Assembly (NCBI GenBank): GCA_013398955.1
Contig: VWPU01009432.1
Coordinates: 58,501 to 122,500 of the forward strand
Reading direction: 5' to 3'
Length of the DNA stretch: 64,000 nt
From: Callaeas wilsoni
Lineage: Eukaryota > Chordata > Aves > Passeriformes > Callaeidae
Shown: positions 37,101-62,372 of the stretch, piece after piece
Layout of the letters: each line of letters opens with the position of its first letter
How positions within the stretch are numbered: the stretch's first letter is position 1
The notes under the pieces: model-generated
The model's input: the letters and a program-made list of their open reading frames with translations, nothing else
Told to the model about the DNA's origin: nothing
Databases searched by the model: none
Position numbers and translations under genes: made by a program

Positions 37101-40100
37101 ACAGTGCCAGACATTTGTACATTTTTAGCTATCTTTCTCACGGGCCCAGTGTATTTTAGAGAGGCTGTGCTATTCATTTGTGCTCCACTTCAAGGTATGT
37201 GAGCAAGCAGAAAACAAACCCTTACTTTTTTAAAAAGAAAAATCACCAACTCCAAGAACAGAGACGTTTTCCATTTTTATGATCAGCCAGTGACAAAGTG
37301 AACACTGATATGAACTAACAATCCAAACTAAATTTACTAGAGGATATAACAAGACTCTAAATATTGAACTCACATTTTCATTATGAACAAGTTTTGTAAT
37401 GTACTTGGGCCAGTAACTGTATCTAAAAAACGGATAGAGTTTTAGCATTTGCTGAAAATACACTTTGATGAAGTTGATTTATCTGTAAAACACCTTGCTA
37501 CACAACAACAACAACAATCATACAGATTCATCTGGTACTGGGCTACAACAAACCAACCGGTTAAAAGCAATTAAAGTATACGCACCAGAGTGAGAAAAAA
37601 AAACTTACAAAAATTTCCTCAGGAAAGCATGAGGCTTTTGCACAGCAAGGGTGCAAACTGCTTTAAAAAGACAGCAGTCAATGTTGTTAATAAACCACTG
37701 CTGATCACCTGTAAGTTAAGTTGCTCTTGGTTTGCCAGAAGTGGTAAAACTCTATAATGCAGAACAAGTGCTTGAATAAACTTTTCAACACATTGCACAG
37801 CCAAAAACATTACTAGCAAATGTGATTTTTGATTCTGTGAGAAGAAAAAAACCAGAAATCAGAAATATACTTCAAAATGTATTTCCACAGTATATAAGAC
37901 AGGCAACTATGATGAGTAGGAACCTACACACTCTGAAATAGGCAACTGAACTTCTGCCAGTATAGGAATTGTATTGTTCTCTGAGTAATTGTGAGAACAT
38001 AATTTTACATTAAGCAGCTAAGTGTACACCTTATATTTTTTTAAAAAACCACTCTTGTTAAAAGCTAAAACTAAAAGAACCCAAACAGGTAAAATCTCAC
38101 AGTTCACAAAACATGAAACATGTCTAAAGTGCTGTTCACAGTCTGTATTTTAAAAGCTGAAGGTCATACATTTACACACACAAATTAAAGCTATCACTGC
38201 TTTGTGGTCTGCAGAGCATTTTCAGTTAGTTTTCCTTATCCTTGGAAACACACGTTACTCTTAATACACCAGTATCCTGAAATTTTATACCATTTTGGAT
38301 TTCTTTGAAATGAAAAGTCCATTTTATTGTTTTTTAATTAAATCTATTTCCCCGAAAGGTCTTTAAAGGCTCTACAAACTACCTTGCATTTTATTATTGC
38401 TGACAGTTATCTAAACCACGCTTGAATGCCCTCTTTATCCTTTAGTGAGCAATTGAAAGATCATATGCTAAAAAGACTTGTGCTTTCTCTTCTTCTAGCC
38501 CTATAATTAAGGCATTTTAATACATTTCTTCATAGTCATTAAGAGAGCACAATGTTAAAAATTAATGAAATGAGACAATTTTGAGTTTAACAACCATAAA
38601 TACACACAACATAAATTTGTCTCAATTGTAGATATGAAAAAAAGCCTTCTTGAAATCACATGATGAGATTACTGAATTGTCAAGATTTTGCCTTTGCTGT
38701 CTAAGGGTATTTAAATGATGTATGGTAGCCTGACAATACTCCAGTGTTGTTACATACCATACAAGAGAGGTAAACATTTCTGTCAAACATTCAAATTCCA
38801 TTGGGTTTTTGTTTACCTTATATAGATGTCTATAAAAAAAAAGTGGTATTGCTGGATGATGCTGAAATGGGGGAGGAAAGAGAAAAGAGGAAGCAAGACA
38901 AAGGCATATGAAGGGAAAAATGATCATAAGTCAATTGCAAAAAACCTGACATATAATGAAAAATACCACTATAATAACACCCACTTACAGCAGTATGTTA
39001 ATAATGTTTATAACAGAATAAATAGGATTTTCTTAATTTGGATTTTTTTCCTAAGAAACAGAGATCACCATATTAATGTATAACATATTTTTGCAACACA
39101 GTAATAAGTAGGTTTCTTTTGTTACATGGTGAAAGGAATTCAGTGCTTCTAAGTACATCATCATCACTTCTATATACCCCAATTAAATATAGGCTGCAAC
39201 TCTACTATAGACACATTAGTACTGAGTATTTCCAAAAGACATTACTAATGAGAAAATGACACGTCTTACCTTTTAAAACTAAGTTAAGTTTTTCAAGGCT
39301 TAAGTTCCTTATGCTTTCTCATCTAAATTTAAAAAGATGCAATGCAACACAGAGCAGGAAGGTAAGAGAATTTTTTTTCTCTTAAGAAAGACAAACTAAA
39401 AAAAAAGAGAAGTTGCTCTCCAGAAGATTTTTTAGGGTTGTCAGACTGTTATATTATAAACAACCTTATTAGTCCTTTATAATTACAATAGGTACCTCTG
39501 GACAAGATCGAGCAGACATGACAAATGCTTCCGACTTCTTTTTAAATCGAACCTGGAAGGTCATCGCTGAACAAACAGAATGCTATACAACTGGGGCCAT
39601 AAATTGTGAAAGCTAACAGAAAGGTAAGTTTTTTAATATTAAAAATTAAAATTATTCTGTTCAGAATTTTATAAGATCTAGAAATAGGAGGATGAAGCAG
39701 TTTAAAAAGGGTAAGTAGGTAAAGAAAAATAAATCTTTAGAAACTTTATTATTAACTTTTTTTTGGCAGTTGAACCTGTATTTTAGTATTAACACAATGT
39801 CTTTAGAGTAGCTGCTTTATTTTACAAATATTGTCTTATAGATAATACCTTAATGAGTATTTATGTTTGCATTTACTTTTTTTACAACATGATGAAACTG
39901 TGGACAGTTACAATACAACCAGTCAGTCTCAAATCTATGGGATTTGCTTGCTGCTATCCTCACATCAAGTCAGTAAAAGGATAGCATACTACTGTGCATT
40001 TTTCTTAACATTTTTATTTTGTTTTAGGATCATTTAACGGTACTGGTAGTTTTGGATTAAATTTAATTTGCATGGAGATAAACAGTAACTTAAGTGACTG

Positions 40101-40555
40101 GAACTGGAAACCAGTTGATGTACTCACTTTTAAATCTCGTATTTCAGTTTGGACAGGAAATGTAAGGATTGAATTAGAAAGCTGTAAACTCTTGATGAGA
40201 ATTAGTGGTATAGAACAGAAGAAAATGAAACCTTCAGTTATTTTCCTTACAGTTAGGCTGAATGAAATTGTAAATCAACAAAAGATTTGGACAGCATTCA
40301 AATCAACAGCTTTACCTAATAAAAGTTCTAACAGAGCACTGAGCATACCATTTGAAACAAATATGAAATAAATATGAAATATGAATGACTTTAAAAAGAA
40401 CCATATGAGAAGCAAAACAGTAAAATCACCAAAATTTGAGCAAAGGAAATTTGAACTGAAATGTATGATGGGCAATTAAGTACCTATTTTGACAATTCTA
40501 AGTGGTCAAATTTTTAAGGTATGACACAGAAACCTTAACCTATCTATATATGAGT
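34196..40555. other. AT-rich intron stretch, nothing recognised
   Basis: No exon or known repeat family is seen. A short (CAA)n run lies near 37501-37517. Confidence 0.45.
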
Positions 40556-40870
40556 GATAAATGAGGCATTTTGTGTCATTACATTCCCATAAATCACCTT
40601 CTTTAACTGCTGATGGCTTTTATCAGCTCTAACCTTTTCAAGCTTCTATCAGAGTGCTAACATTTTCAACTTTGACACATACGCAGTTTACAAATTCTGC
40701 AGCTGATTAACTCTGGACAGAAGCTCATTGCCATCATTGTCTTCTTCAAGTTTGGTTACAGCTTCAGTGTGTCAAAAACTCACATGCATCCTTCGCATGC
40801 CAGAAAATATCACTTCACTTTGTTGGGCTGTGTTGCAAAGGATCCAAACGATCTCTCCTTTTGAAATAAG
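40556..40870. promoter_or_regulatory. Weak candidate noncoding regulatory element
   Basis: A roughly 300-nt patch with balanced composition, no repeat similarity and no coding frame (from TTTTGTGTCATTACATTCCC to GGATCCAAACGATCTCTCC). It includes ATAAATCA, CAGCTGATTAAC and TGACACAT motifs. The call rests on texture only. Confidence 0.2.
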
Positions 40871-43800
40871 TAAATGAGAATATACTTTCAAAAGCAGTCT
40901 TCTACAGAAAGACTGAAATATGTGTAATTTTAATTATTTTAAAATAAACAGCACTTTCCAAATAAAGAGATAAAAGAAATAGGATCGATTTTACATGACT
41001 TATAATTTAAACAAGCTTGGAATCAAAAAAATTTGACTACACAGGAAATGCTACAGCAAACATTTCTGAGGTAAACAACAATAAGAAGTTGAAAAAATTC
41101 CTAATTATTGCAGTGTATTATATATATGACATTACAGAATATTGCAATTATGAACTGATCATGATCATGGGCCCTTAAATAATTTTGTGGGATCCCTGAC
41201 TAAATTGTTCTCTCAACTATTTTGTAAATTTTAAAGATTATAAATAACAATATATTGAAGATTCAATTTCAGCATTTTAGCACTTAGAACATGAAATGAA
41301 TTCAACCATAATATACACTGAATACAATAAATGAAAGAACAGAAAAAAAATATTGGAAATGTTTTATCCTGTGTAAGTAGACCCAGAGATTTCAAGGAAC
41401 ACTAGCTTTCTGTAGGAACTAAAATTAAATTACCTATTTGCCTGGCACATTCAAATTTTGCTAGAAATAGATGATAAAATAGTTGATAAAATCTCGTCTA
41501 GGTGTCTGTCTTATAAAACATTTTAACTTATTGTACTATTCCAAGAATAAGAAGCCAGCCATACAGTAGCTCTGTCTGCCTTAGTCTGTCAAGACATAGT
41601 AATAATGGTACCAAAGCGTTAAACACTTATATTTTTGTTATTTTTTAAATTTAAAAACATGCAGAATATAATTACAGATGCATTTCATCTATTGAAACAA
41701 GCAGTGACTCAATCACTGAAATGAATTTCCAAGATATAATTGATCCAGACACTGAAACAAAGCCCAGGTTTAAAGAGATACTGTCTTTAATAATATTAGT
41801 CAGGCTGAAATTTTTATGTTGGTTGTGTGACCACCGGAAGCCTGGTACTTCAGATGGTATTAGTTTTGATAAGAGCTAACTAGACATCAGACCTAAATAA
41901 TGAAATATGAAGAGACAGGCTTGGAACATGTAAATAGGAATGTCCGCAGAGATTCTCATGCAGCTGACTGTCTCTTGTTGATAAACAACACATCCTAGAA
42001 AAACAGTGGATGAAGGAAAAATTTTGCAGCATCACAACTAAATTAGCATTGCAGTGTCAATATTTAAGGCCAATCCATAAAAAATTAAAAGCTCTTTATT
42101 TCACTAATACTGTCACACATCAGAGAGGCTGTGCAGTTACCCTTTGACAATTCAGATGTAAATCTTGGAATGTCTATAAGTATTCATGACAAAGGCACAT
42201 TTATCATTTAAAACAAAAGGACATGATTTCCTGATGTTCATATCAAAGACTAGTGATGGATGAGAGCACGATAATCAAATGAAAAGAAGGAACACAGATG
42301 CTTACTATGTTGATTAGGAGAGGGAAATGAAGACCTCGTTCCTAAATAAAATCTAAACATTCATGAAGTATACACACTAACATATATGTAAGATGTATAA
42401 TACACTGTGCATGCTTAGGAGCTTGATATGTTCTCTAGCGAAATGCTACAAATGCTAACTAGAATAACTGCCCATTTTCTTAAGGTCAGAAGAAGCCATG
42501 CAACACTGACTTTGATAAATCCTCGTTAATTGCTTATGAATTTACACATTCAGAAGCAATTTTAGATTTCTCCTATTAAAATTCAACAAGTTATAAAAGA
42601 GATTAATTTTGGCTTTTTTTTTAAACTTGTTTTCTACTGCCTTAGGTCTAGGTTTAAATTATACTTCTGTAGCATCATCCTTATGTAACTTAAAATTGCA
42701 TAAAATCAATGTAAATATTACTGAAGACAAAAATGTAGACTGTTCAATTGGGATGCAATATTGCGAGATAAATGTGCAACTTCAGAGCCAAATTTTATTG
42801 TACGCTTTTACATTTATGATACTCAAGTCACCTTACTTCAGTGTCTTGCTTTATGTGTACCCAAATTTTACCAAACTAAACATGCATGTTTAGGAAGAAC
42901 TAATAAACATCAAGAATTTTGCTTACTCAGCGTGACAGTCACAACCACTGCCAGTGAGAAAGCCAAAAGTTTGTTCAATTTGCAGATCCATATGCAGTGG
43001 CAAGATCCCATAAGGTTCAATGATACTTTCACAAAGTGTTGTCAAATGATGATAACATGCAAGTCCTTGAAATCCATCTTTCTCATTCTCCTTTAAGCAA
43101 GTAGTAACTATGAAGAAAATCCCTCTGATTCTTCTCCATTAAAATTCTGCAACATGTGAACAACTTTTTGATATCCTCAAGAAAGTACCCCAGCCACTCT
43201 AGTTCTGAACAGAGAAAGAAAAGCCTCTATGCTAACTGGATAACTATTCATCAAACATAATTGTTTATACCTTGCCGTAGTTATGAAAAAACCAAAGTAC
43301 TAAAAAAACTTGAAAATAATTTAAAAAACGAGCCCCCATTACACAGTTTTCAAGAATTTACAAGATACAGTCTCTACAAAAGTATGTAGTTGAACATAAA
43401 CTTGTGGTACTGAGGCAGAAAAAATATATTTGGATTAAAAATATTCTTAATGCAACAATATATTTCTTATTGTTAAAATAATTTTTACCTGACCAGAAAT
43501 GCATTTGAAGTTAAGAATGATACAATGTAATGCTTAAAAAAATATACCAACACCAACAAGCATTTTGCTCTGCCACTCAGAAACTTTAGTAAGACACATC
43601 CGATGATGTGCTTAACGCAACTTATCCAAATATCTCAGTGCCTCCATTAATGCAAGATTAGTTTTCTAGGGAAGCAGATTCTTGTGCTCTGGAAACAGGA
43701 ATCCATATTGTACAATCATCAGAATAAACAAAATGTAGGAAGTTTCAATAAATACATTTCAGTCTCACTTTAATCAAAAGAAACTCTCTCAGAGCTTTCA

Positions 43801-46800
43801 CAGAGGCTGAACAGAAACGTGGTACATCATAGAGACACTCTATTTCTTTTTGCCTAAGCTAAGATTTAGGCACAAGGAATTTGTGCAACTGTGTGGAAAT
43901 GTGATTCCTGTCCATTAACTGCCCAGGGACTACAGAATCTACTCATTTTGTACTTCAAATTACTCTTAGATTGTGCATTAACCTCACCAGTTTCATGCTT
44001 TTAAATGCTTTATTTACTGAGTCCTATCTGTAATCAGCTATTGACATTATTTATTTTTTCCTTATATTAGTACGTATAGTTTTGTATTCCATACATAGTA
44101 ATTTATCATTTAATATATTAAAGGCTGCTTAAGACAAACAAAAGTCCTCCATCTCTTGGACCTTTTTTGAAAAATTTACTGGATGCTCAATATATATAAT
44201 ATTCAATAGCATGTGAGAATAATTTTTATGCAACTCTGATAGTTAGAAAGATAGATAACTCAATTATTAGATCATCTATCAAAATATTCAGATGTGTAAG
44301 AGGCTACTAAAAAGATTGATGACTGAGAAAGTCCACTGATTCTCTAGCCATCATATCCACACATTTGGCTAGACAACATTTTTCGCTGCCTTCACAAGCA
44401 AGCTTCATTACCCATCACTCCACTGAAAAGAGTTTATTATGAGGCTGCCATCTTGGCAAGACTATTATTTAGATGATAAATGTTGGGGGAAAAAGTGTGT
44501 CTAGATTTTTTTTTTAACATGAGCTTTTTGACATATAAAACAAACAGCATCTACATTTCTAATTAACTTAAATTTGGCATATACAAATATAGGTCAGTAA
44601 AGCTATGATATGCTACTAGATTATCTTCTGTCTGAATCTTGCCCTTAATTTGCAAAATGTAAATTAACTAATTAGAAGAAAAGCAGCATTATTTGTGACA
44701 AAATGCTGCTTCTACTTTTCTTGCTTTGTGACATTTATGATCAACTGTAGTCCTCCATTCTAACTTCTACTAGATGGATAATTATGCTCAAACTAATTTA
44801 TTAGGCTTTTAGCATTCTAACCCAAATAAAAACTTGAGATTTTTGAAGGCAAAGAATCACAACAACTGCAACATGTAGCTAAACGACATACTTGCCAGTT
44901 TTACCTCATTCAGAATATTATGCGGTTAACATATCTTGCATGAATACAGGTACGAATATTTTCACTTTGAATATTCAAGTACCTGACTCAAAGCAAAGTC
45001 CCTATTAGAATTCTTAAAATTTCCTTGAAATCTCTGCATCTCTTCTGTACATGATGCATAGTAACAACAATATGCTTTGTTCATTAGTACTAAGAGTTAA
45101 ATTTCACTTTATACGCCCACTACCCTCCTCAACTGTCATTTGAAATGGATTAGATTAGCACCTACAGAGTTACAAAAAGGAAGAGGGAGCTGATCATTCT
45201 TGAGTTTCAGCCCAGCAACTTGACCTTGTTAAATAAAAAATGTATTATATCATAGCTTACAGGAAGGGATTCTTTTTGCTTTGGTTTGGTTTTAACTATT
45301 AGTAGGTAGATAAAGAACCAACACTAAAAGATACATTGAAAATGCCAGATGTAAATGTCAATTAAAAATTACAAGGAATTCTGAAAGGTAAGGTCTGTGG
45401 GGGGTTAACATTCTTTGACATAGCGGAGTGTCTGCAACCAGGCCTTTGGCAAGAATAGCAGGATCTATGCTGTCAGCTCTTATCGTACATAAACTTAGAT
45501 GCTTGTCTAATCTGAATGAGAAATACCAGGAGAAGTGGAGCTGAAGCCTTGCAGTAATATGGAAGAAAGCTGAAAATGCACTATCTACACTACATGAATC
45601 TCCTGTGACAAGAAAATATTCAAGACAGTACAGAAAAATATAAGGGAAAAATCATGTAAACAAAGATATATACTGCTTCATTTACTATTTTTTAAGTTCA
45701 GGATGTAACAATCTAGCCGTGAAAGAGGCTTATGTAAGAGAATTAAATTATAACGAGAATCCCAGTTTCATATCTGTATGAAATGCAATACCTAAGGAGA
45801 ACAATGCATGAAAATATATACTTGATATGAATCATTCAAATATAAATAATAATATGAATAAAATATTGTCTGTTCTTTCTTTGCTTTGACAAAAATGAGT
45901 TTTAATACAAAATTAAACCATCTACAATGCTCAGCAAAACAAAATTATAGCAATGCTATGCATAAGCCATGGTCTCAGTGAAAATGTCTTCATGCTCTGT
46001 ATTCAAGCATATTGTTGAAGAGAGCATGACAGGTAAAATCTAAAAACATTACTTTTGAGCTGGAGCACAAAAATATATCTTTCATAAGCTACATATTGAT
46101 TTTTATACTGTTCATGTGTCATTAAATAAAGACAAAAATAATTAATATGAAATGCTATTGGAAATAGGCTAAATGTATCTAGGACATTTGTGAAGTGCAG
46201 AGATATGCCTCTATATGTGTTTGTGTATGTATGTATATTTGAATGAACACTTGTATCTGTTTATCGTGGAGAAGAACACAGAATTTTATCATCTTCACAA
46301 AGTAAACTATGGCATTTTCTACTAGTAAAGTAGTAGGAAATGGCATTTTTCACTGCTTTTGGTTCTCGCCTATAAACAAACATATCTTACTCAGTGCTAC
46401 TAAGGTTAGCAAGTTGGCACAGTAATTCACTTTAAAAAAGTTAATTAGTTTTGAAGAAACTTACTATGTAAAGTCCTAAGCAGTAAAAATCACCATAAAC
46501 TCTCTCTTCTATCTACATCCATTTTTGTTTAAGATTAACTTAGTAATTCAAGTGGAGCCAAAAGGGAGAGAAAAAGGAGCATAGCAAAACCCAGCATGTG
46601 TGAAAATCTACAAGCACTAGATGGCTAAACAAACCCTAAGTCCCTCAGTGTTGCAGCAAGGTCAAAACCTTTCAGCATTGTACCAGTGTGTCAAAATATG
46701 TCAACAAACCATCATACTGCAAGAAGAAGAATGACCTTTCAGTTCTTTATGTTTGGGCTGCTTTGGAGGCTGGGTATGCATGAACAGTTTTCCTAGCCAC

Positions 46801-49800
46801 TTGACAAAAGTAACTCCCAAGGTTTCTTCCAAGTCAAGTTGTTACAATGGCTTTCAACTCACCAAGACAGTTTTTTAAACCATCTGCAATTGAAGAATAC
46901 TGAACTTGTTAATAGAATAGACATCCATAAACCCACAACAGATCTCTCTCTTCCTCTACTACCTGCAATCAGACAACAATTATTACTTTAACAGTCTTCA
47001 CAGAAACCTGTTAAACCAATTTAAAGAGATGAACAGCAAAAAATGCCTGTAATTCTGATGTCTGGATTCAGACTTTGCTCACATAGAATTCATTCTGACA
47101 GTCAACTGTAAATGAATTTGAACACAATACTTTTCTCCAAAGACCCTAAGAACACACACTATCTGTGTCTGTGTTGTGAAACACAATCCTTTGCATCATT
47201 TCTGTCTGCACTTATCTGAAACAAATACCCTTTTATTAATCGATGGGGCTCTATGATAATTTAATAATTTTACTATGACTGACAGTTACAAACTGAAGAA
47301 TTCAGGCTTCCAGAAAATGTAATTAGTATTTTAAAATTACTTATGGGAAACTTGCTTTTATTTATTCTTTCAAAAAAGCAGAAGCACAGGACTAACAACA
47401 TTTAGAACACAAACAAATGGTGGAAGGAATTTAAAACAGAGATGACTTACCATTTTTATTCAAAGAGAAAATGAAATGCTTCTTTTTCACTATGTGAAAT
47501 TGCCTTTAGTTTAATAACAGTGTCAAATATGACATTTTCCTATGGTTTTCCTCATCTATAGTAAAGTTTCTTTAGCTAATAATGACGTCAAGCTACCTCC
47601 TGAGACTCTCTAGAAATTACATTCCAGACCATACATATGCCTCAGCCATGCTTGAAGAAGATAGAAAATGTAAATTGCTGTATTTGAGTTTATATCTTAC
47701 AGCAAGTCACTGATAGTGCACCCACTAATTACTGTTTGAACCATGTGTTGCTGATCTGTATATCCTTAGAAAACAGTAGTCATGCCTGTCAGCTCTAACA
47801 GAATTTTACAGCTAGGACTCCAATTTTTAATGTAAGTCAGAAAAGAGTTATAAAATCAGACACTATGGAGGGAAAAAAAAAGAAACAGCAACATTCATCT
47901 AAACCCTAAAATAATTTACAACATGTTCATAGACCCCATTTTAAAGTGCAATCTGTGTAACTTCATGTTCATGCTCTCCAAATTACCTTTGGTCACACCG
48001 ACTATTCAACAGCTTTTATTCTCATGGTTACAACAAATACACCAATGCAGACCATACAATGTAGACCATTTTCAATAGTGAAAAATGAGAAGTGTGGTAT
48101 CTACTACATGTGCATAAAGCAATAATATTTTGTGCATAGAATTTTTTTGTTTACCCAGTGGCAGTGTAAGCTACAGCCTGCTCAATGGATGCCATCGCTC
48201 TGGAGGAACAAACATACTGAGGGAAGTATATGAATCACTTTATATTAAGTTTGTCCAGTACATAAAATAGCTTTTTTTCCTAAAACATAACTCTGCAAAA
48301 TCAGTCTGGGAATATGCAAGACCAAACTTGCCTTATCCTGTTTCTTTATTATTGAAAGATCTCAATATCTAAACAACACCTTAAATTAAAACTGTGCAAA
48401 TCCACTGACAAGGTACACTTTGTACATTTTTAATGCGAAGCTTAATTTGAAGATGAGGTTGCAGTGCACCACTGCAATTGAAAATTACTTAACAATACCA
48501 TTGATGTATGAGCCATAAAAAACCTCGCTAAGCTGTCCCTGCAGAACTCAGAGTAATAAAAAGGTGTTCTTCTGCACTGAGGTGAACAGACATGGTTGAC
48601 TGCATCTAGGGAGCTGTTCTGTTAAATGAGAAAGTGCCATTCCTTTCCTGTCAGTACAGACCAATTTAAGACACTCACAGATTTAGTTAGCACAAAGTAC
48701 AGGATTTAATGAAATACACACATAAGAGCAAACAAACCCCTGCTATGTTCAAAGCTTTCAGTCAGATTTTGAATAGAACTCATCTTACATCTGTGACATG
48801 TGAGAAACTTTTCCAGTTTCATTCCCAATTTTTAGATAAGCAATAAAAAAGCTGAACAGAAAAGGTCTAAAATCTCTCACTTTCATTCCTTTCGATACAG
48901 ATTTTCTCTTGAATTTCATTTCTGCTTTAAATTCAACCAATGGGTCAGGTTTACAAAACCCTAAACTATTACTTGAGTGTCATACTATCTGTATTGTGAA
49001 GTCATGCTTGTTCTCCAAAGAATTTCTCTTTCAAGAGGAAGTGAGACACAAAGGTGTGGTGAATTGACTGCAAATCTGGTTCTCACTTGAGAGACCTCTG
49101 CGTAGACTGATTAAATAATACTAAATTGATTCACAGTTTGTGCAGCTACACCTGTGTCCTTTCATATACATAGTTTCAGAGACCAACGAAAGTTAACTGT
49201 CTAACCTACATGCAACCTAATCTGTCAACATGTGTTCATTAACCCAACTGTCATTATATTAGAAGCTACAGTAATTCAGAACTCGTTTCAAAAGATGTGG
49301 CACTGTCAGCTTGGCCAAGCGGTACCAAAATTAAAACCAACAGGATTTATTCTTTAAAAAAATCCCACAGAAATCTGCCTGATTTCCATAATTAACCTAA
49401 ATTTTGGATTTAGGGTGTAACAAATCTTACAAACAAATCTTAGGGTGTGTGGTGGTTTTGCACTGTGGAGAGTTCTATTTTCCTCTACAGGAATGTAAAT
49501 TCACTATATTTAAGAATCAACCATTTTTGTAGTTGTTTTCAATACAAACAGCTCTAACATCAGATTTGGCAAAATCTCAAAACTACTTCCGAAATATTTT
49601 ATTGATCTATGTATCATTCCAGTCTTGCTTTTGCAACATTAAAGATACTTGACTAACAGCTCAGTGAGAGATGTTATTCCATTTTTGAAGTTGAATTATT
49701 AATTGGTACATGTTAAAATTAAAATGAAGTTAGCGACAACTTGGTTTCTCTATAAAGGCATAAGAGAAGTTTCCTTTGGAAATGACAGATGCAAATGGTA

Positions 49801-51449
49801 CACACTATTCTCAAATGTTTTACACTGCCATTGCAGTTTCTGTCCTTTTTTTGTGCTACAATGTGTCTATCCAAATTTTAATTTTATTACAAACAACAAC
49901 TGGATCAGTGCCTTCATCCTACCTGTCAATGTAAGTTTCACCACAGCTCGGCTTAGTATCTTTATGCTCAAGTTATCTGTTTAACTTTTCTCTGATACCA
50001 TAACGGATGCCTTCAAACACACCCTTTATACTCAGAAAGTATTCCAGCCAGTACATCTAAAGGCCTTCTCCCAGCCTGAGCTGCTCCAGTTCCTTTACAC
50101 TGATGTGAAGTTCAGCATTGTTTGCATCACAATCTTTCCTGCCATTCTCACTATTTGCCTAGATATTGTATATACTCAAATTTCTTTCTAAGTTTTCTAT
50201 TCTGTGTTTCACAGTTTATTTTCTACAACTTTCCTAGAGTATAATATCTTCATCCAACAACTGACAGCCTTCCAAGTTCCCCGTTACCTTGATTCAAGTT
50301 TTCCAATTCTCTGCTTCCTGGGATTGTCAAATAAGAGCAAGTCCTTTTTGTATCAATGAAGAATGTTGCTGTAGAGCATAATTCCGCACTTTGATGAAGT
50401 TATTATCAAGATATGGTTTCCTTTTCTCTGCTGCCTTCAATTGAACCTGCTTTTAAGGTTATTTCCAGAGGTAATGCTAGCTGTTTTGACATTCACCTGA
50501 AATACTAATGTCCGCCTGACTAATCTCTGATACTGGTACATACCCCCTTTTTGTTGCATGTTCACACACTTGTGCCATGTTCTCCACTATCCCTCTGATG
50601 GTCTCTTGTGGACACTGAGAAGACTTCTAAATTTATGCTTTAAAAAATACGTTATTAAACCTTTAATTTGCCTCGCTATCTTGCTTAGGGTTCTAATACA
50701 TAGAAAAATGGCATTGAAGATCAAGAATTGTGTTTAGTATTTTTTTGCAAAAAAAATCCTCCAGTGAGGAGATGTCTAGCACCACGGAAAGATTTATAAA
50801 TATACACAATAATGACTTTTAGAACAATAAAGCAGAAGTATTTTAACCACATTTAAAAGAAAACATCTTTATACCAATACCTTCAACATGCCACAAAATT
50901 CTGTCTAGCACAACTTATTTCTCCCCTTATCCTGAAAATACTTACTAAATTTTCAACTTGAATATAATTATAATTATTGCTTCAAGTGTAAATAATATAA
51001 AAAAGAAATACTTTGTTAAAAAAAACCGCTGTGAAACAGTACTGTCCTACTTACAATGACAATGAGCAATAACATCCTTTATATGCAAAACCCACTTGGT
51101 TAGACTGGGAAGATTTTTAAACAAATTTGTCACTTTGCACGTATTCCAAAACGTTACAGCAAAATCTTCTTTCAAAGTCAGGTACTATAAAAACTGACAT
51201 ACAACTTCTGTACCAAAAAAACTTACTCTGTCATCTAGCATTACTGTAAAATCACCATATATATCTGCTGCATGTTAACAATTAAGATCTCAATTTTTCA
51301 TAAATATTTCATCACACCAACTTGACATGCTAATTAATGACATTCAAAATGCCAGATTAGTAACATGTAGAGTCAGTAGTGTTTTATCTAATAACTTATC
51401 TTTAAAATGAAGTCTTATTTATCTATAAGGAAAAATAATAGAAATATAC
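40871..51449. other. AT-rich intron stretch next to exon E
   Basis: No exon or known transposon is recognised. Patches at 44580-44780 (contains ACTAATTAGAAG), 45390-45550 (GCTGTCAGCTC) and 48500-48680 look less random than their surroundings but carry no decisive signal. Confidence 0.4.

Positions 51450-62372
<10,923 letters not shown>

Larger units (their letters stand above)
1..51449 (-). other. CDIN1: Probable giant downstream intron of CDIN1
   Basis: Everything left of exon E is noncoding as far as I can read. I looked for the expected C-terminal CDIN1 segment (the FGPGLVIYWYG and ERGILLK regions) in reverse complement and did not see it. The stretch most likely belongs to one intron exceeding 51 kb. 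It contains the LINE/LTR insertions listed separately, a block of enhancer-like sequence at 20930-22990 and long featureless AT-rich DNA. An exon missed by eye remains possible. Confidence 0.6.

Noticed and set aside
1..51449. C-terminal CDIN1 exon(s)
   Set aside because: I searched by eye for the reverse complement of the expected codons and found only short chance matches such as ccatacca at 1816 and 2430, without splice sites or continuing homology.
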